Below, piece after piece: positions 36,689-47,400 of a stretch of 64,000 nt of DNA. The notes beneath the pieces were generated by a model. That model did not search any database and was not told the origin of the DNA. It worked only from the letters and a program-made list of their open reading frames with translations. Each line of letters begins with the position of its first letter. Positions within the stretch are counted from its first letter, which is position 1. This stretch comes from Candidatus Scalindua japonica (lineage in GTDB: Bacteria; Planctomycetota; Brocadiia; Brocadiales; Scalinduaceae), in assembly GCF_002443295.1 (NCBI RefSeq), contig NZ_BAOS01000038.1:1-64000 (forward strand), given 5' to 3'. Both the position numbers and the translations under genes were made by a program.

Positions 36689-38956
36689 ATGAAATCTTTT
36701 TATCTACTGTATTGCCTTATACTAACATTTTTTATTAATAGTTCTTTCTCTTTCGGAGCAGAATTTAGCTACGATGTTAGTAAATATACACAGGTTTCAG
36801 GTAATTCCATATTTATAGACAATTTTAATGACGATGTAGAACCTCCCGACGGGCCAAGTGGGGCTTCAACATACCGCACTCTTTTTCCGTTTTCTGCTAA
36901 TGCTGAGAGCGGGGGATTCCTGAATCTTAATGGCAATGATGCGTCTTCGTTTACAGGTGATGAGGACAATGTGATTGGAGCAGAATTGAATGATAATACG
37001 TATTTCTTCAATTCTGGTTCTGGAGGAACGGTGGAGTGTAAATTTAGATTTACGAATGGAATTAATGAGGGAAGTGGTTTTCAGATTAGCATACTCACAT
37101 TGTCTACAGTGGTACCTGGTCAATCGCCTGTTATTGCAGAATCAGCATTTTTCAATTTAGAAAAGAGATTATCGGGTGAAATTTTTGCAACTTTTGGTTC
37201 TCTGACAAATAACTTAGATGTAGTGATAAGTGATTCAAATATTACCAGTTTACTAAACGGAATTACTGACGTAACCCTTAAACTGAATATAGATAATGCA
37301 AATGTCGTTACCGCATCACTTGATATTGGCAGTAACGGTAGTATCGATGTAACGATGCAAGGCTCTCATACATTAGCTTTTTTGTCTGGAGAAGACTATA
37401 CAGGTTCATTCTCGGGTTGGATGGAGCGTGCTATTCGAAATGGCTTTAATACCTATACGCTGGCAAGTAATGATGATGAGTCAACAGGAGAAGTGCAAAT
37501 CGGTTTCACCGTAAACTTTTTTGGCTTAAACTTTTCCAGCCTGTTTGTCAACAATAACGGCAACATAACCTTCGATAGCCCTTTAACTACGTATACACCA
37601 TTCGATCTTACCACTACTGGCCAGCAAATCATTGCTCCATTCTTTGCTGATGTTGATACCAGGAATTCAAGTTCTGTAACATATGGAACGGGTACAGTTG
37701 GTGGCCATAATGCGTTTGGGGTCAACTGGGAAAATGTTGGTTATTATAATCAGAATGCAGATAAACTCAACAGTTTTCAGCTTGTGTTAATTGATAGATC
37801 TGATACTGGAACTGGTAATTTTGACATTGAATTGAACTACGATAAAATTGAATGGGAAACTGGGGATGCAAGTGGTGGAACTGGAGGGTTAGGTGGTGAT
37901 TCTGCAAGATCAGGATATTCTAACGGTACAACTAATGCGGGGACCTTCTTAGAGCTTCCGGGTTCAGCGGTAAACGGAGCATTGCTTGATTCAAACATGG
38001 TTACAGGAATTATTCACAATAGCAACAATAGCAATCTGCCAGGACGTTATTTGTTTAAAGTAAGGAACGGTGTGATTGAATGTACTTTTTTTGTTTCACC
38101 TGTAAGCGGGTCTTTTGATACAGGCGGAGGCACGGGTACTGTTGATATAACGGCGCCAGGTGGATGTGATTGGACTGCTCTAAGCAATGACTCCTGGATA
38201 ACGATAACGTCAGGAAGTAGCGGAAGCGGTAATGGGGAGGTGCTTTATTCTGTTTCTGCAAGCACAAATGCAAGAGTTGGCACAATGACCATAGCCGAAG
38301 AAACGTTTACCGTGAGAGTTTGTACATTTTCCATTTCACCTGAAAGTGGACATTTTGATACAAGTGGAGGTACTGGTACTGTAGATGTAACGGCGCCTGG
38401 TGGTTGTGATTGGACTGCTTTAAGCAATGACTCCTGGATAACAATAACATCAGGAAGTAACGGAAGTGGTAATGGGACAGTAGCATATTCTATTGAAGAA
38501 AATACAAGTTCTGTGTCACGTACTGGCACTCTTACTATTGCCGGGCAGACATTTACCGTTATACAAACCGAAAATTGTACTAACGGAATAGACGATGATG
38601 GGGATGGAGATGTTGACTGTGCTGACTCTGATTGTTTTCCTCCGTGCGCAATAAAGTTGACGGGTACGTCACCTTTATATGGCGTTGCTGTGGATTTTAG
38701 TAATCTGTGCGCTGTTATCAAACCTATTGAGATAAAGATGTGGGCGGAGTTTCCGGGAATTGTTAATAATATCGTTTTGCTTAATCTTGAAACGGCACTT
38801 CCGGCTGCCCCATTTAACAGAAATAATATAGAGCTGATTCCAGAAGGCGTGTTTAATTTTAAAACAGGTGTTGTATGGCATATAAGACTGATTGACCCAA
38901 CGACCGGAGAGGAATTCTGTACTGACTCGGTAATAATACCTGCTGAGGTTCCTTAA
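36689..38956 (+). CDS. Surface protein with NIDO-like, two BACON-like and shared C-terminal domains
   Basis: 755 residues, signal peptide about 1-23. The N-terminal 230 residues are a beta-rich lectin-like part. A nidogen-like (NIDO) part follows (about 255-460; FVNNNGNITFD...IIAPFFADVDTR...NSFQLVLIDRS). Two near-identical BACON-like units come next (about 470-545 and 550-625; PGGCDWTALSNDSWITITSG in both), then an Asp-rich MopE-type motif NGIDDDGDGDVDCADSDC (about 632-649), and a final domain of about 100 residues (YGVAVDFSNLC...IEIKMWAEF...IRLIDPTTGE...DSVIIP) also present at the end of the protein at 27655. Probably cell-surface. Confidence 0.8.
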   Translation: MKSFYLLYCLILTFFINSSFSFGAEFSYDVSKYTQVSGNSIFIDNFNDDVEPPDGPSGASTYRTLFPFSANAESGGFLNLNGNDASSFTGDEDNVIGAELNDNTYFFNSGSGGTVECKFRFTNGINEGSGFQISILTLSTVVPGQSPVIAESAFFNLEKRLSGEIFATFGSLTNNLDVVISDSNITSLLNGITDVTLKLNIDNANVVTASLDIGSNGSIDVTMQGSHTLAFLSGEDYTGSFSGWMERAIRNGFNTYTLASNDDESTGEVQIGFTVNFFGLNFSSLFVNNNGNITFDSPLTTYTPFDLTTTGQQIIAPFFADVDTRNSSSVTYGTGTVGGHNAFGVNWENVGYYNQNADKLNSFQLVLIDRSDTGTGNFDIELNYDKIEWETGDASGGTGGLGGDSARSGYSNGTTNAGTFLELPGSAVNGALLDSNMVTGIIHNSNNSNLPGRYLFKVRNGVIECTFFVSPVSGSFDTGGGTGTVDITAPGGCDWTALSNDSWITITSGSSGSGNGEVLYSVSASTNARVGTMTIAEETFTVRVCTFSISPESGHFDTSGGTGTVDVTAPGGCDWTALSNDSWITITSGSNGSGNGTVAYSIEENTSSVSRTGTLTIAGQTFTVIQTENCTNGIDDDGDGDVDCADSDCFPPCAIKLTGTSPLYGVAVDFSNLCAVIKPIEIKMWAEFPGIVNNIVLLNLETALPAAPFNRNNIELIPEGVFNFKTGVVWHIRLIDPTTGEEFCTDSVIIPAEVP

Positions 38957-39037
38957 AACAGGTATTGATATTAGGGTTTGCATAAAGGCCGTGTCAACAA
39001 ACTGTCCACCTCGCGCACACTTGGCATAGGGGGAAAC

Positions 39038-39079
39038 ATAGGGACAACCCCCATATAAAAATATGGGGGTTGTCCCTAT
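39038..39079. repeat. Perfect 19-bp inverted repeat of two REP copies
   Basis: Arms 39038-39056 (ATAGGGACAACCCCCATAT) and 39061-39079 are exact complements around AAAA. This is a REP doublet (REPIN-like) forming a very stable hairpin. Confidence 0.85.
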
Positions 39080-39080
39080 A

Positions 39081-39156
39081 CTGTTCTATACTGTTCTATA
39101 CTGTTCTATACTGTTCTATACTGTTCTATACTGTTCTATACTGTTCTATACTGTTC
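39081..39156. repeat. Seven tandem copies of a 10-bp unit
   Basis: CTGTTCTATA is repeated exactly seven times from 39081, then CTGTTC merges into the left IS end (CTGTTCGGCACG). The unit looks like slipped copies of the IS/REP junction (CCCTATACTGTTC). Confidence 0.9.
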
Positions 39157-39316
39157 GGCACGGTATTTGGTTTTGAATTCAGATGTTAGATTTTGTGGAT
39201 GGTCATTGTACCCTGAGGTTATTAAAATACAAGAGGAAGCGAAAGTATGATGAAAAGAGAAAATAAAGACGTACCTCTCCCCTGAGAGGTTGATGGTGAC
39301 AATTAACCATATACTC

Positions 39317-40567
39317 TTATTTTTGATTGTCAGATTTAAGTTTTTCAATATGTGCTATGAGTTCATCGAGCGTAGCCCATCCTTGAAAGTAAAGGCATAT
39401 CATCTCGAAGGTACGTTTTGTTGGTTTGCGGCCTGCCCAAAGCCTGATCAACAGATTAGCAATCAAAGCACAGTAGACTTGAATGGTAATTCCGTTTTGA
39501 GATTGTGCCAATAAATGCTGGCAACCCAATATACACTTAAACCATCTGAAGAAGAGTTCAATTTGCCAGCGATAACGATAGATAAGCCCGATGATCTCTG
39601 CCGGTAAATCCATGCGGTCAGTGGCAATCAATATTGTTTGCTCGGCAGATCGAGTCCTGAATGTCTTCTTGCTTGAGACACGAGATTTACGTTTGTAGTA
39701 GCCTGAGAGTACCCGTTCATCGTAATAGTGAATCTGTATAATTCTTATAGGCTTGGAGATGTCCTCACGTTTCTGTTTACTCCCAAGCCAAATAGTACGA
39801 TCAAACTCAACCCCAGCTTCACGGTCCGCTTGAGTCAGTGTGTGCTCTTTAATCGTTTCATATGATGCGTTATCTCTAAGTCGGACAACAGAGGAACTTG
39901 ATTTCCGGATAATCTTTTCCAGAAATTTATATTTTGCATAAGCAGCATCTAAGCAATAAAGTTTGCCTGGTGTTAAAACTGACTCAAGTTTAGCTATCTC
40001 ACTCTCATTAGCGTTGGTAACTTGAACTTGAAGAGGAGCACCTTTATGGATACTAAATTCTAAATGCATTTTTACGGCCCGATGGTCTTCGTCAAGCCAT
40101 AGTGCCCATAGCATTTTGGGAGTGCTTTTAGTAAGCCGCCATCAAAAGCAACAAGATCCATATTGAGTTTATCTAAACGATCGTCAAGTTTCAGGGGGAC
40201 TGACATCACGTACAAGATCGTTGATGATTGGTCTCAGGAGTTGTGGATCAAATACATGACTGGCTTCTGACATGCTGCCAAGGCTGGTGCGTTTGATACC
40301 AAGCTTTTTTTGTACATTATCTAATTCACTTGCATGTTGGATAGATCGTAGTCCCGTGAAAGTTGGATTGAAGAAATAGAGTAATAGCAGGCTGACATAT
40401 TGATCGTAATGTAGTTGTCTATTGTGGCAATCCGCATGAGAGTGAAGTCTGCTCAGGAGAAGTTTGAAGGATCGTAGGACAGGGAGTCTTTGTATGGTAT
40501 TAACACGGTTGAGTTCTTTGTCTATATTATCAGTGTTTCCCCTATTCATAATGGTAATTACTAACAT
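39317..40567 (-). pseudogene. IS4-family transposase, frameshifted
   Basis: The N-terminal part (40567 to about 40184) ends at ...VRDVSPPET; the frame resumes as LDDRLDKLNMDLVAFDGGLLKALPK and again as MLWALWLDEDHRAVKMHLEF from about 40114 to the stop at 39317. The DDE catalytic parts are recognisable: FDGGLL, YCLDAAYAKYKF, and YRWQIELFFRWFK (the Y-x2-R-x3-E-x6-K signature). Two one-base changes explain the breaks: an extra C in a C5 run near 40193 and a missing A in an A4 run near 40115. Full length would be about 415 residues. Inactive unless these are sequencing errors in homopolymers. Confidence 0.85.
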
Positions 40568-40837
40568 GAGAGGGGAGAGAAATCAAGTATATAAAATGCA
40601 TAAACTATTAATATGTAATAAGTTATGGAATTTCACGATTTATGATATTAAAAATATTTCAAATAACTTTTCAACGAAGCAGTTCAAGTAGAAAAAAGCA
40701 GAAAAGAATTTTTGAATACCTGCCTGCAGTCTGGGTGGGAGAGTAATGTTAAAGAAGTTCTGAAGGAGCACAATTGAGGATGATGGGCGTGAACAATTCT
40801 GATGGAAAGGCGTACTCAAAAATCGTGCCGAACAGTA

Positions 40838-40860
40838 TTAGGGTTGTCCCTATGTTTCCC
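40838..40860. repeat. REP-like sequence at right end of the IS
   Basis: TTAGGGTTGTCCCTATGTTT plus CCC matches the left outer repeat in inverse orientation. It ends 9 bp before the stop codon of the DUF362 gene. Confidence 0.7.
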
Positions 40861-40868
40861 TGTCATGG

Positions 40869-41933
40869 TTAAATTATCATTATTTTGTGATTTATCAAAT
40901 TCAGGTCGCTTACACCAAGACCGTATTTGGAAGCAGTTTCTATATGTTTCGGGAGATTGGGACGATCAAATAGTGAACGAAGTTCTTTCTTTTTTCTCTT
41001 TTCCTCAATAATGTCCATTCCTATTGTATCAAGGGCTACAGGGTCTCTGCTCAAAATAATTCCGTTATTGCTCCATGTATGCCTTTTTTTTGGCATTGGT
41101 CCTCCTTCGTAGAGGCCAACTATTCCATTGCAGATGTGGAGTTTGATTTTGTCCTTTATCACGGGGATTGAATTAATGGCGGCAATAAAGGGATCACATG
41201 AATTATCATGGAAGTTATCGGGATGGCTGATAACACCGTGAGAAATATTTTTAAGCGCGATGCTTACACCCGCGAGACCATGGTCTTTTAATAAACCCAG
41301 GTTAATCATTGAATCAACTTCTTCCGTTAATATCTTGCTTATCTTAACAGCTCCATAGCCACTGTCATATTCTCTGTATGAACTGCCGGAATCAAGGGCC
41401 TCTTTTCCTCCACCTCCGTCTGTTGTATATGCTCTCACACCTTTGAAAGATCTGTTTATTTTGAAACCTGATGAAAGAAAAAAATGCTGATATTGGTCCC
41501 AAATGATGATATTGTTTTCTTTTACTCCAATGCTTTTTAAAGCATCAACAATAGCCCAGCAAATCTGATAATTACCTGCAAGGATATCGGCGCCAAGACC
41601 GTTTATCTTTATGCCTATCCTTTCATCCTCATGAAAGAGTGATTTCCAGGCGTCTTTCGGATTGTCTGTTCCGGTAAGTGAAGTTATTCCAGAACTCATC
41701 ATCCGTTTAACCAATGAAATATCCGGCGTCATTCCTTTAATAATTTCTGACTTGCTTTTAACATCAACTACAAGGGATTGTAGAGTTTTTGTGTTTTTCG
41801 GTTTTAAACCGGTTTTAATATCATCGGGAAGAGGATCAAGAGGCAATGGTATTTGTGATAAAAACATACCACCCAGAAATGTATTTACGCACGCCTCTTT
41901 AATAAACTCTCTGCGAGTTCTGTCTTTACTCAT
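40869..41933 (-). CDS. Tat-exported DUF362 protein
   Basis: 354 residues. The N-terminus RTRREFIKEACVNTFLGGMFLS is a twin-arginine signal with the usual RRxFxK core, so the protein is folded (possibly with a cofactor) before export. The DUF362 domain covers about 75-340 (RIGIKINGLGAD, IIIWDQ, DSMINLGLLKDHGLAGVSIALKNISHGVI, DPVALDTIGMDII). DUF362 proteins are often linked to Fe-S proteins, but no ferredoxin CxxCxxC is present here. Function unknown. Single gene; its 3' end abuts a REP. Confidence 0.85.
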   Translation of the reverse strand: MSKDRTRREFIKEACVNTFLGGMFLSQIPLPLDPLPDDIKTGLKPKNTKTLQSLVVDVKSKSEIIKGMTPDISLVKRMMSSGITSLTGTDNPKDAWKSLFHEDERIGIKINGLGADILAGNYQICWAIVDALKSIGVKENNIIIWDQYQHFFLSSGFKINRSFKGVRAYTTDGGGGKEALDSGSSYREYDSGYGAVKISKILTEEVDSMINLGLLKDHGLAGVSIALKNISHGVISHPDNFHDNSCDPFIAAINSIPVIKDKIKLHICNGIVGLYEGGPMPKKRHTWSNNGIILSRDPVALDTIGMDIIEEKRKKKELRSLFDRPNLPKHIETASKYGLGVSDLNLINHKIMII

Positions 41934-42254
41934 AATAATCCCTCCTCAAACAGGTAATAGATTATCAGCACTTAATTGAAGTTTCCATGTTTACTACTTA
42001 ATTCTCTTTAGTTCCATTCTAGCATTCTTATTGGACACATTCAATTATAGAATTGCTGAGTTCTTATGATATATTGTATAGTAGCATATAAAAGCAGGCG
42101 AGGTTATATTCACGTTTTAACCCGGATATATGGAACAGTAGTTTGTTATACTAAGTATACTAAATGTAAAGGATTAGTTGCTAAGATACAGCGATCTTTG
42201 ATTATGCCGTTACTTTGGTAAACAAAATAGGTTTAAGTAAAGGGGATATCCAGA
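41934..42254. other. Divergent intergenic region with a small palindrome
   Basis: About 320 bp between the DUF362 gene and the metal-efflux operon. TATACTAAGTATA at 42147-42159 is a perfect palindrome about 95 bp before the efflux ATG and could be an operator. A clear ribosome site (AAAGGGGAT) ends the region. No gene seen. Confidence 0.45.
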
Positions 42255-44468
42255 ATGAAAGACGTACCAGACTCACCCGTAGCAGGACAAAAAAATTTTT
42301 GGGCTAAATGGAATGTAATACCTGCCTTTATTGGAATTTTTGTAGCAGGCTTAGTTATCGGTTTGCTTTTAAGAAGCAGTGGAAACCCGATGCAAACCAT
42401 ATCACAAACTTCTACTCCTGTCACTGATATTCTTTTCTGGACTTGCAGTATGCATCCACAGATTAAACAGAAAGGGTCAGGGCGTTGTCCAATCTGTGAT
42501 ATGGACCTTACTCCGATGAGGGAGGAGCCTGGTGGAGGCGATAAAGCTGTTTTAAGGCTTGGAGAAAGGGCCCGCCATCTTGCATCAATTCGAACAACTC
42601 CGGTAAAGTTCAGGGAGTTGGAAAAGTCCGTTTATACTCTGGGAAAGATAGATTATAACGAGAGTCGTGTTGCACATGTTACCGCATGGGTTTCCGGGCG
42701 CATCGAGAAGCTCTACGTTGATTTTACCGGGACTATAGTGAAAAAGGGTGAACATCTGGTAAGTATGTATAGTCCGGATCTCCTCTCTACTCAGAAGGAG
42801 TACTTACTGGCATATAATGGAGCAGAACAGTCCAGTAATAGCAGTATACAGGATGTAATCTCTTCATCACAGTCCCTCCTGGAGAATACAAAACAGAGAC
42901 TGTTGTTGTGGGGAATAACAGAGGCACAAATTGATGAGCTTGAAAGAACACAGACCCCTCAGGTTCATTTAACTATCTATGCGCCTATTGGCGGCACCAT
43001 TATTCAGAAAAATGCAGTTGAAGGGATGTATTTCAAAACAGGTGATAAGCTTTTTACCATTGTAGATCTGAGTCGTGTCTGGCTGTATCTTGATATTTAC
43101 GAATATGATATTCCCTGGATCAGGTATGGGCAGGCGATTGAGGTTGTTACAGAATCTTATCCGGGAGAAGTTTTTCACGGGAATGTTGTTTTTATAGACC
43201 CGTTTCTGAGTGAGACAACAAGGGCCGTCAAAGTTCGTATCAATATGGATAACCATGAAGGAAAACTGAAGCCCGGTATGTACGTTAATGCCAGGCTTAA
43301 GGCTAAGCTTGGAGGTAAGGGTGTTGTTATTGATTCAGAAATCATGGGGAAATACATGTGTCCCATGCATCCTGACGTTATATCAGACAAAGAGGAGAAT
43401 TGTCCTGAGTGTGGAATGAAGCTTGAACTCATTGGTGGAAGGACAGGTATGTTTGTTCCGGGTTTAATTCAACCACACTATGATTGCCCTATGAAATGTA
43501 AAGGCTCAGCTTCGGATGAGCCGGGAAATTGTCCCAAGTGTAAGATGGTCCTTATTGAAAATGAAGGTGATAAACCCCAGGGAGATGATGCGGTATATGT
43601 CTGTTCTGAACATATTGAGATACAAACCGGACTTCCAGGTACATGCCCTTCCTGCCAGGGGAATCTCAAGAAAAGTAGTGAGAAAGACGTGGGTGTTCTT
43701 TCCATTCCGCATAGTGCAGTGCTTATTACGGGAAAACGTAATATTGTTTACGTGGAAAAAGAGGAGGGAAGCTATGTGCTGAGAGATGTAGTACTCGGTC
43801 CAAAAGCTGATGAATTTTATCCTGTGATTGAAGGTTTGAGTGTGGGAGAAAATGTCGTAACAGAAGGGAATTTTCTTATAGACTCGCAAATGCAGTTACT
43901 AGGCAAACCAAGCCTTTTGTTTCAGGAAGGTTCTACTTTTGAGAAAACGACGGTGGCAGAGAAGGATGAAGAACTGAGAGATAAAGGTAAGCTCTCTACG
44001 GCACACATAATTGACGAATCCATATTGAATCAGATGCAGGAAGTAATGGAGGATATACTTGATAATTATTATCGTGTTGCGGCAAGTCTTGCAGCTGATT
44101 CCACAGAAGGTATTGACAATAATCTGGATTTGATCATAGGTAATACAGGAAAGATTAAGGGGCTGGGACCTGGTATTCCGGAGAACCTGTCTGTAATTAT
44201 TGGGAATATTGAAAATGATGCAACTGAGATGAAGGGGACAGGACTGGAAGAATCTCGAAAGAAATTTAAGGACTTAAGCAAATCTATGATTGATTGTATT
44301 AAAGAACTTCATGGAAAAAATAAAGGTGCTGAAAAAATGTACGTCTACTACTGCCCTATGGCAAATGCCTCTTGGTTACAGAAAGAGGAGGGGACGCGCA
44401 ATCCTTATTTTGGCACCAGGATGCTGAAGTGTGGTTCAGTTAGGGAAGTGTTGTCACGTGAGCACTAA
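42255..44468 (+). CDS. cusB: CusB-type RND efflux adaptor with several heavy-metal-binding inserts
   Basis: 737 residues with an N-terminal membrane anchor (about 16-36). A first heavy-metal-binding domain WTCSMHPQIKQKGSGRCPICDMDL (about 58-80) precedes the membrane-fusion core (about 95-350; ARVTAWVSGRIEKLYV, then a helical hairpin and barrel). A second CPMHP..C.ECGM unit (about 368-390) and two further Cys-pair units (CPMKCKG...CPKCKM, then CSEHIEI...CPSCQG, about 410-485) interrupt the chain before the rest of the core (about 490-560). A DUF3347 domain follows (about 595-735, with CPMANASW). It should pass Cu/Ag-type metal to the pump encoded 6 bp downstream. Confidence 0.9.
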   Translation: MKDVPDSPVAGQKNFWAKWNVIPAFIGIFVAGLVIGLLLRSSGNPMQTISQTSTPVTDILFWTCSMHPQIKQKGSGRCPICDMDLTPMREEPGGGDKAVLRLGERARHLASIRTTPVKFRELEKSVYTLGKIDYNESRVAHVTAWVSGRIEKLYVDFTGTIVKKGEHLVSMYSPDLLSTQKEYLLAYNGAEQSSNSSIQDVISSSQSLLENTKQRLLLWGITEAQIDELERTQTPQVHLTIYAPIGGTIIQKNAVEGMYFKTGDKLFTIVDLSRVWLYLDIYEYDIPWIRYGQAIEVVTESYPGEVFHGNVVFIDPFLSETTRAVKVRINMDNHEGKLKPGMYVNARLKAKLGGKGVVIDSEIMGKYMCPMHPDVISDKEENCPECGMKLELIGGRTGMFVPGLIQPHYDCPMKCKGSASDEPGNCPKCKMVLIENEGDKPQGDDAVYVCSEHIEIQTGLPGTCPSCQGNLKKSSEKDVGVLSIPHSAVLITGKRNIVYVEKEEGSYVLRDVVLGPKADEFYPVIEGLSVGENVVTEGNFLIDSQMQLLGKPSLLFQEGSTFEKTTVAEKDEELRDKGKLSTAHIIDESILNQMQEVMEDILDNYYRVAASLAADSTEGIDNNLDLIIGNTGKIKGLGPGIPENLSVIIGNIENDATEMKGTGLEESRKKFKDLSKSMIDCIKELHGKNKGAEKMYVYYCPMANASWLQKEEGTRNPYFGTRMLKCGSVREVLSREH

Positions 44469-44474
44469 AAAAAC

Positions 44475-47400
44475 ATGATAAACAGGCTTATAAGATTTTG
44501 TCTGGAGAATACGTTTATTACTCTGGCCATAACCTTGCTGGTTATAGGAGCAGGTTATTATAGTATCAAGAATGTACCGGTAGACGCAATTCCGGACATA
44601 AGTGAAAACCAGTCAATAGTATTCACCGATTGGCCAGGTCGCGACCCACATACAGTGGAAGACCAGGTTACATATCCATTAACTACCAGCCTCGAAGGAG
44701 TTCCGGGTGTTAAGGTAGTACGTTCATATTCGGGTTTTGGTTTTTCTGTAATTTACGTTATATTCAAGGAAGATGTTGAATTCTATTGGGCACGTTCAAG
44801 GGTATTGGAACGTCTTAATGTTGCACAAAGATGGCTGCCGGATGGTGTAGTTCCTGTGCTTGGACCTGATGCAACCGCACTGGGACAGATTTTCTGGTAT
44901 ACAGTTGAAAATGGTTTCTTTTGCCCTGAACATAGTGGTGGAGTTTTTGTTTGCCCTGATGATTTTACCATAGCTTCCGATGAGGCGGGCAATTGCTCTG
45001 AACATGATCATCAGCTTGTGCTTAAGCGGGTATTCAATGATGGTGGGGCCTGCCCGATGGGAGATGCCGAACTGGTAAAATCCAACTATAATCTGGGCGA
45101 GTTGCGTTCACTTCAGGATTGGTATGTGAGGTATCAGTTGAATGCTGTTGACGGGGTTTCTGAAGTGGCATCAGTTGGCGGCTTTGTAAAGCAATACCAG
45201 ATAGATGTGGACCCTGACAAAATGAGAGCTCACAGGGTAAAGCTGTCTGATATTTATGATGCCGTGCGGAAATCAAATGTGGATGTTGGCGCAAAAGTTA
45301 TAGAAAATTACGGGATGGAGTATATCATCCGTGGTATTGGTTTTATTAAAAACATTGAAGACGTAGAAGAAATTGTGGTTAAGTCTACAGAAGGGACTCC
45401 GCTATATGTAAAAAATGTAGCAAATGTGACATTTGGACCTGATTTCAGACGTGGTGGTCTGGATAAGGAAGGTGCGGAGGTGGTTGGTGCTGTAGCCACT
45501 ATGAGGTATGGAGAGAATCCTTTACGGGTTATTAATAGTGTAAAGGAAAAGATCAGGAAGATAGAACCAGGTTTGCCGAGTGGTGTACACATTGTCCCCT
45601 TTTATGACAGAACACAGCTTATTAAAGAAACAATTGGCACGTTAAAGAAGGCGCTTACAGAAGAGATTATCATTACCATAGTAATTATAGCGATTTTCCT
45701 TTTCCATATCAGAAGTTCTCTTGTTGTCGCCATTACCCTGCCACTGGCCGTGCTTTTGGCGTTTACAGCAATGTATAGATTTGGTGTTGATTCAAATGTC
45801 ATGTCCCTTTCCGGTATCGCCATTGCCATCGGTACATTGGTTGATATGGGCATAATAATGACAGAGAACATTTATCGCCATCTTACAGAGTCTGATGGTT
45901 CAAAGCCAAGAATTGAGGTTATCTATGAAGCAAGTAGAGAGGTTGCCGGTGCAATCATAACGGCTGTAGCGACTACCATAATCTCTTTTATACCAGTCTT
46001 TTTTATGGAGAGCCAGGAGGGTAAACTTTTTAAGCCATTGGCATACACAAAGACGTTTGCCTTATTCGCATCTGTAGTTGTTGCCATTACAATAGTGCCT
46101 GTCCTCAGTAACCTGTTCTTAAGGGAAGGAAATTGGAGGCGGAGGAGTTCAATAATACTTGGTAGTGCCCCAGGCATATGCTTAATCTTTATAATTCGTT
46201 ATCTGATATTTGGTAGATATGAAACTGTCAGTTTATCTACTGCCTGGGTGTATTCAGTAATTGGAGGTTTGATTATAGGATATCTCATTTACGTAATGAG
46301 CAGGGAACGCCTCAAACCAATACAACAAAACGGTATATCCAGAGCTATCTATGCAGTATACGAACCCACTCTCAGATGGATACTCTCCCATAAAGTTCTT
46401 TTCCTGATAATTCCCGTATTTATAGTTTTTAGTGGTATTTCGATATGGCTGGGGCTGGGCCGGATTGCTTATCCGATTGAAAAGTGTTTGAGTTACGTTA
46501 AGTTGGATTTAGATAAAATAGACCCATGGGTTGCGCTTAAACACAAGTTTCCCGGTATAGGACGCGAGTTTATGCCCGCGCTGGACGAGGGGTCATTATT
46601 GTACATGCCTTCATTTTTGCCTGCTGCAGGTTTCACAGAGGTAATGACCGGTTTAAAAAAGCAGGATATATTAATGAAGCAGATACCTGAAGTGGATATG
46701 GTTGTTGGTAAGATGGGAAGGGCAGAGACGGCGCTTGATCCGGCCCCAACCTCAATGATTGAGACAATTGTAAACCTGAAGCCCAAGGACCAATGGAGAA
46801 ATGTAACTATAAAAAGATGGTATTCAAATTGGTATATTCCACAGTGGACAAAACATATTCTCGGTTTGGTCTGGCCGGAGGAGAGGACTATCACAAAGAA
46901 TGAGATACTTGAAGAATTACGTGAGTCAGCTGATATGCCTGGTGTTGCGCCCACGTGGCTTCAACCTATTCAGACCCGGGTGATCATGCTCCAGTCAGGC
47001 CTACGTGCAATGATGGGCGCAAAGATTTACGGTGATGATCTTAAAGAGATAGAACGTATTGGTTTGCAGCTGGAGAAGATTTTAAAACAAGTACCGGGTG
47101 CGGTGGATGTGATAGCTGATAGAATCGTTGGTAAACCGTATATTGAGTATAAAATAGACCGAGAAGCGATTGCAAGATATGGAGTCGATTTAGAGGAGGT
47201 CCAGGAGGTTATAGAGATTGCTCTCGGAGGTAAAAATATTACATGGACTGTTGAAGGCCGTGAACGTTATCCGGTCAGGGTCAGGTATATGAGAGAGATA
47301 AGGGATGATTTTGAAATGCTGCCACAGATACTTGTCCCGACTCCTACCGGAGCACAAATACCCATTGCTCAGGTATGTGATATAGAATATACAATAGGTC

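Larger units (their letters stand above)
39031..40860. mobile_element. IS4-type element embedded in REP-like inverted repeats
   Basis: A 20-bp sequence GGGAAACATAGGGACAACCC at 39031-39050 recurs as an exact reverse complement at 40841-40860. Inside these lie 15-bp inverted repeats ATACTGTTCGGCACG (39148-39162) and its complement (40824-40838), which are the likely transposon ends. Between them is a frameshifted IS4-family transposase gene. The outer repeat shares its core with the REPs around the RAYT gene, so the IS may have landed in a REP pair. No target duplication is obvious. Confidence 0.7.
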
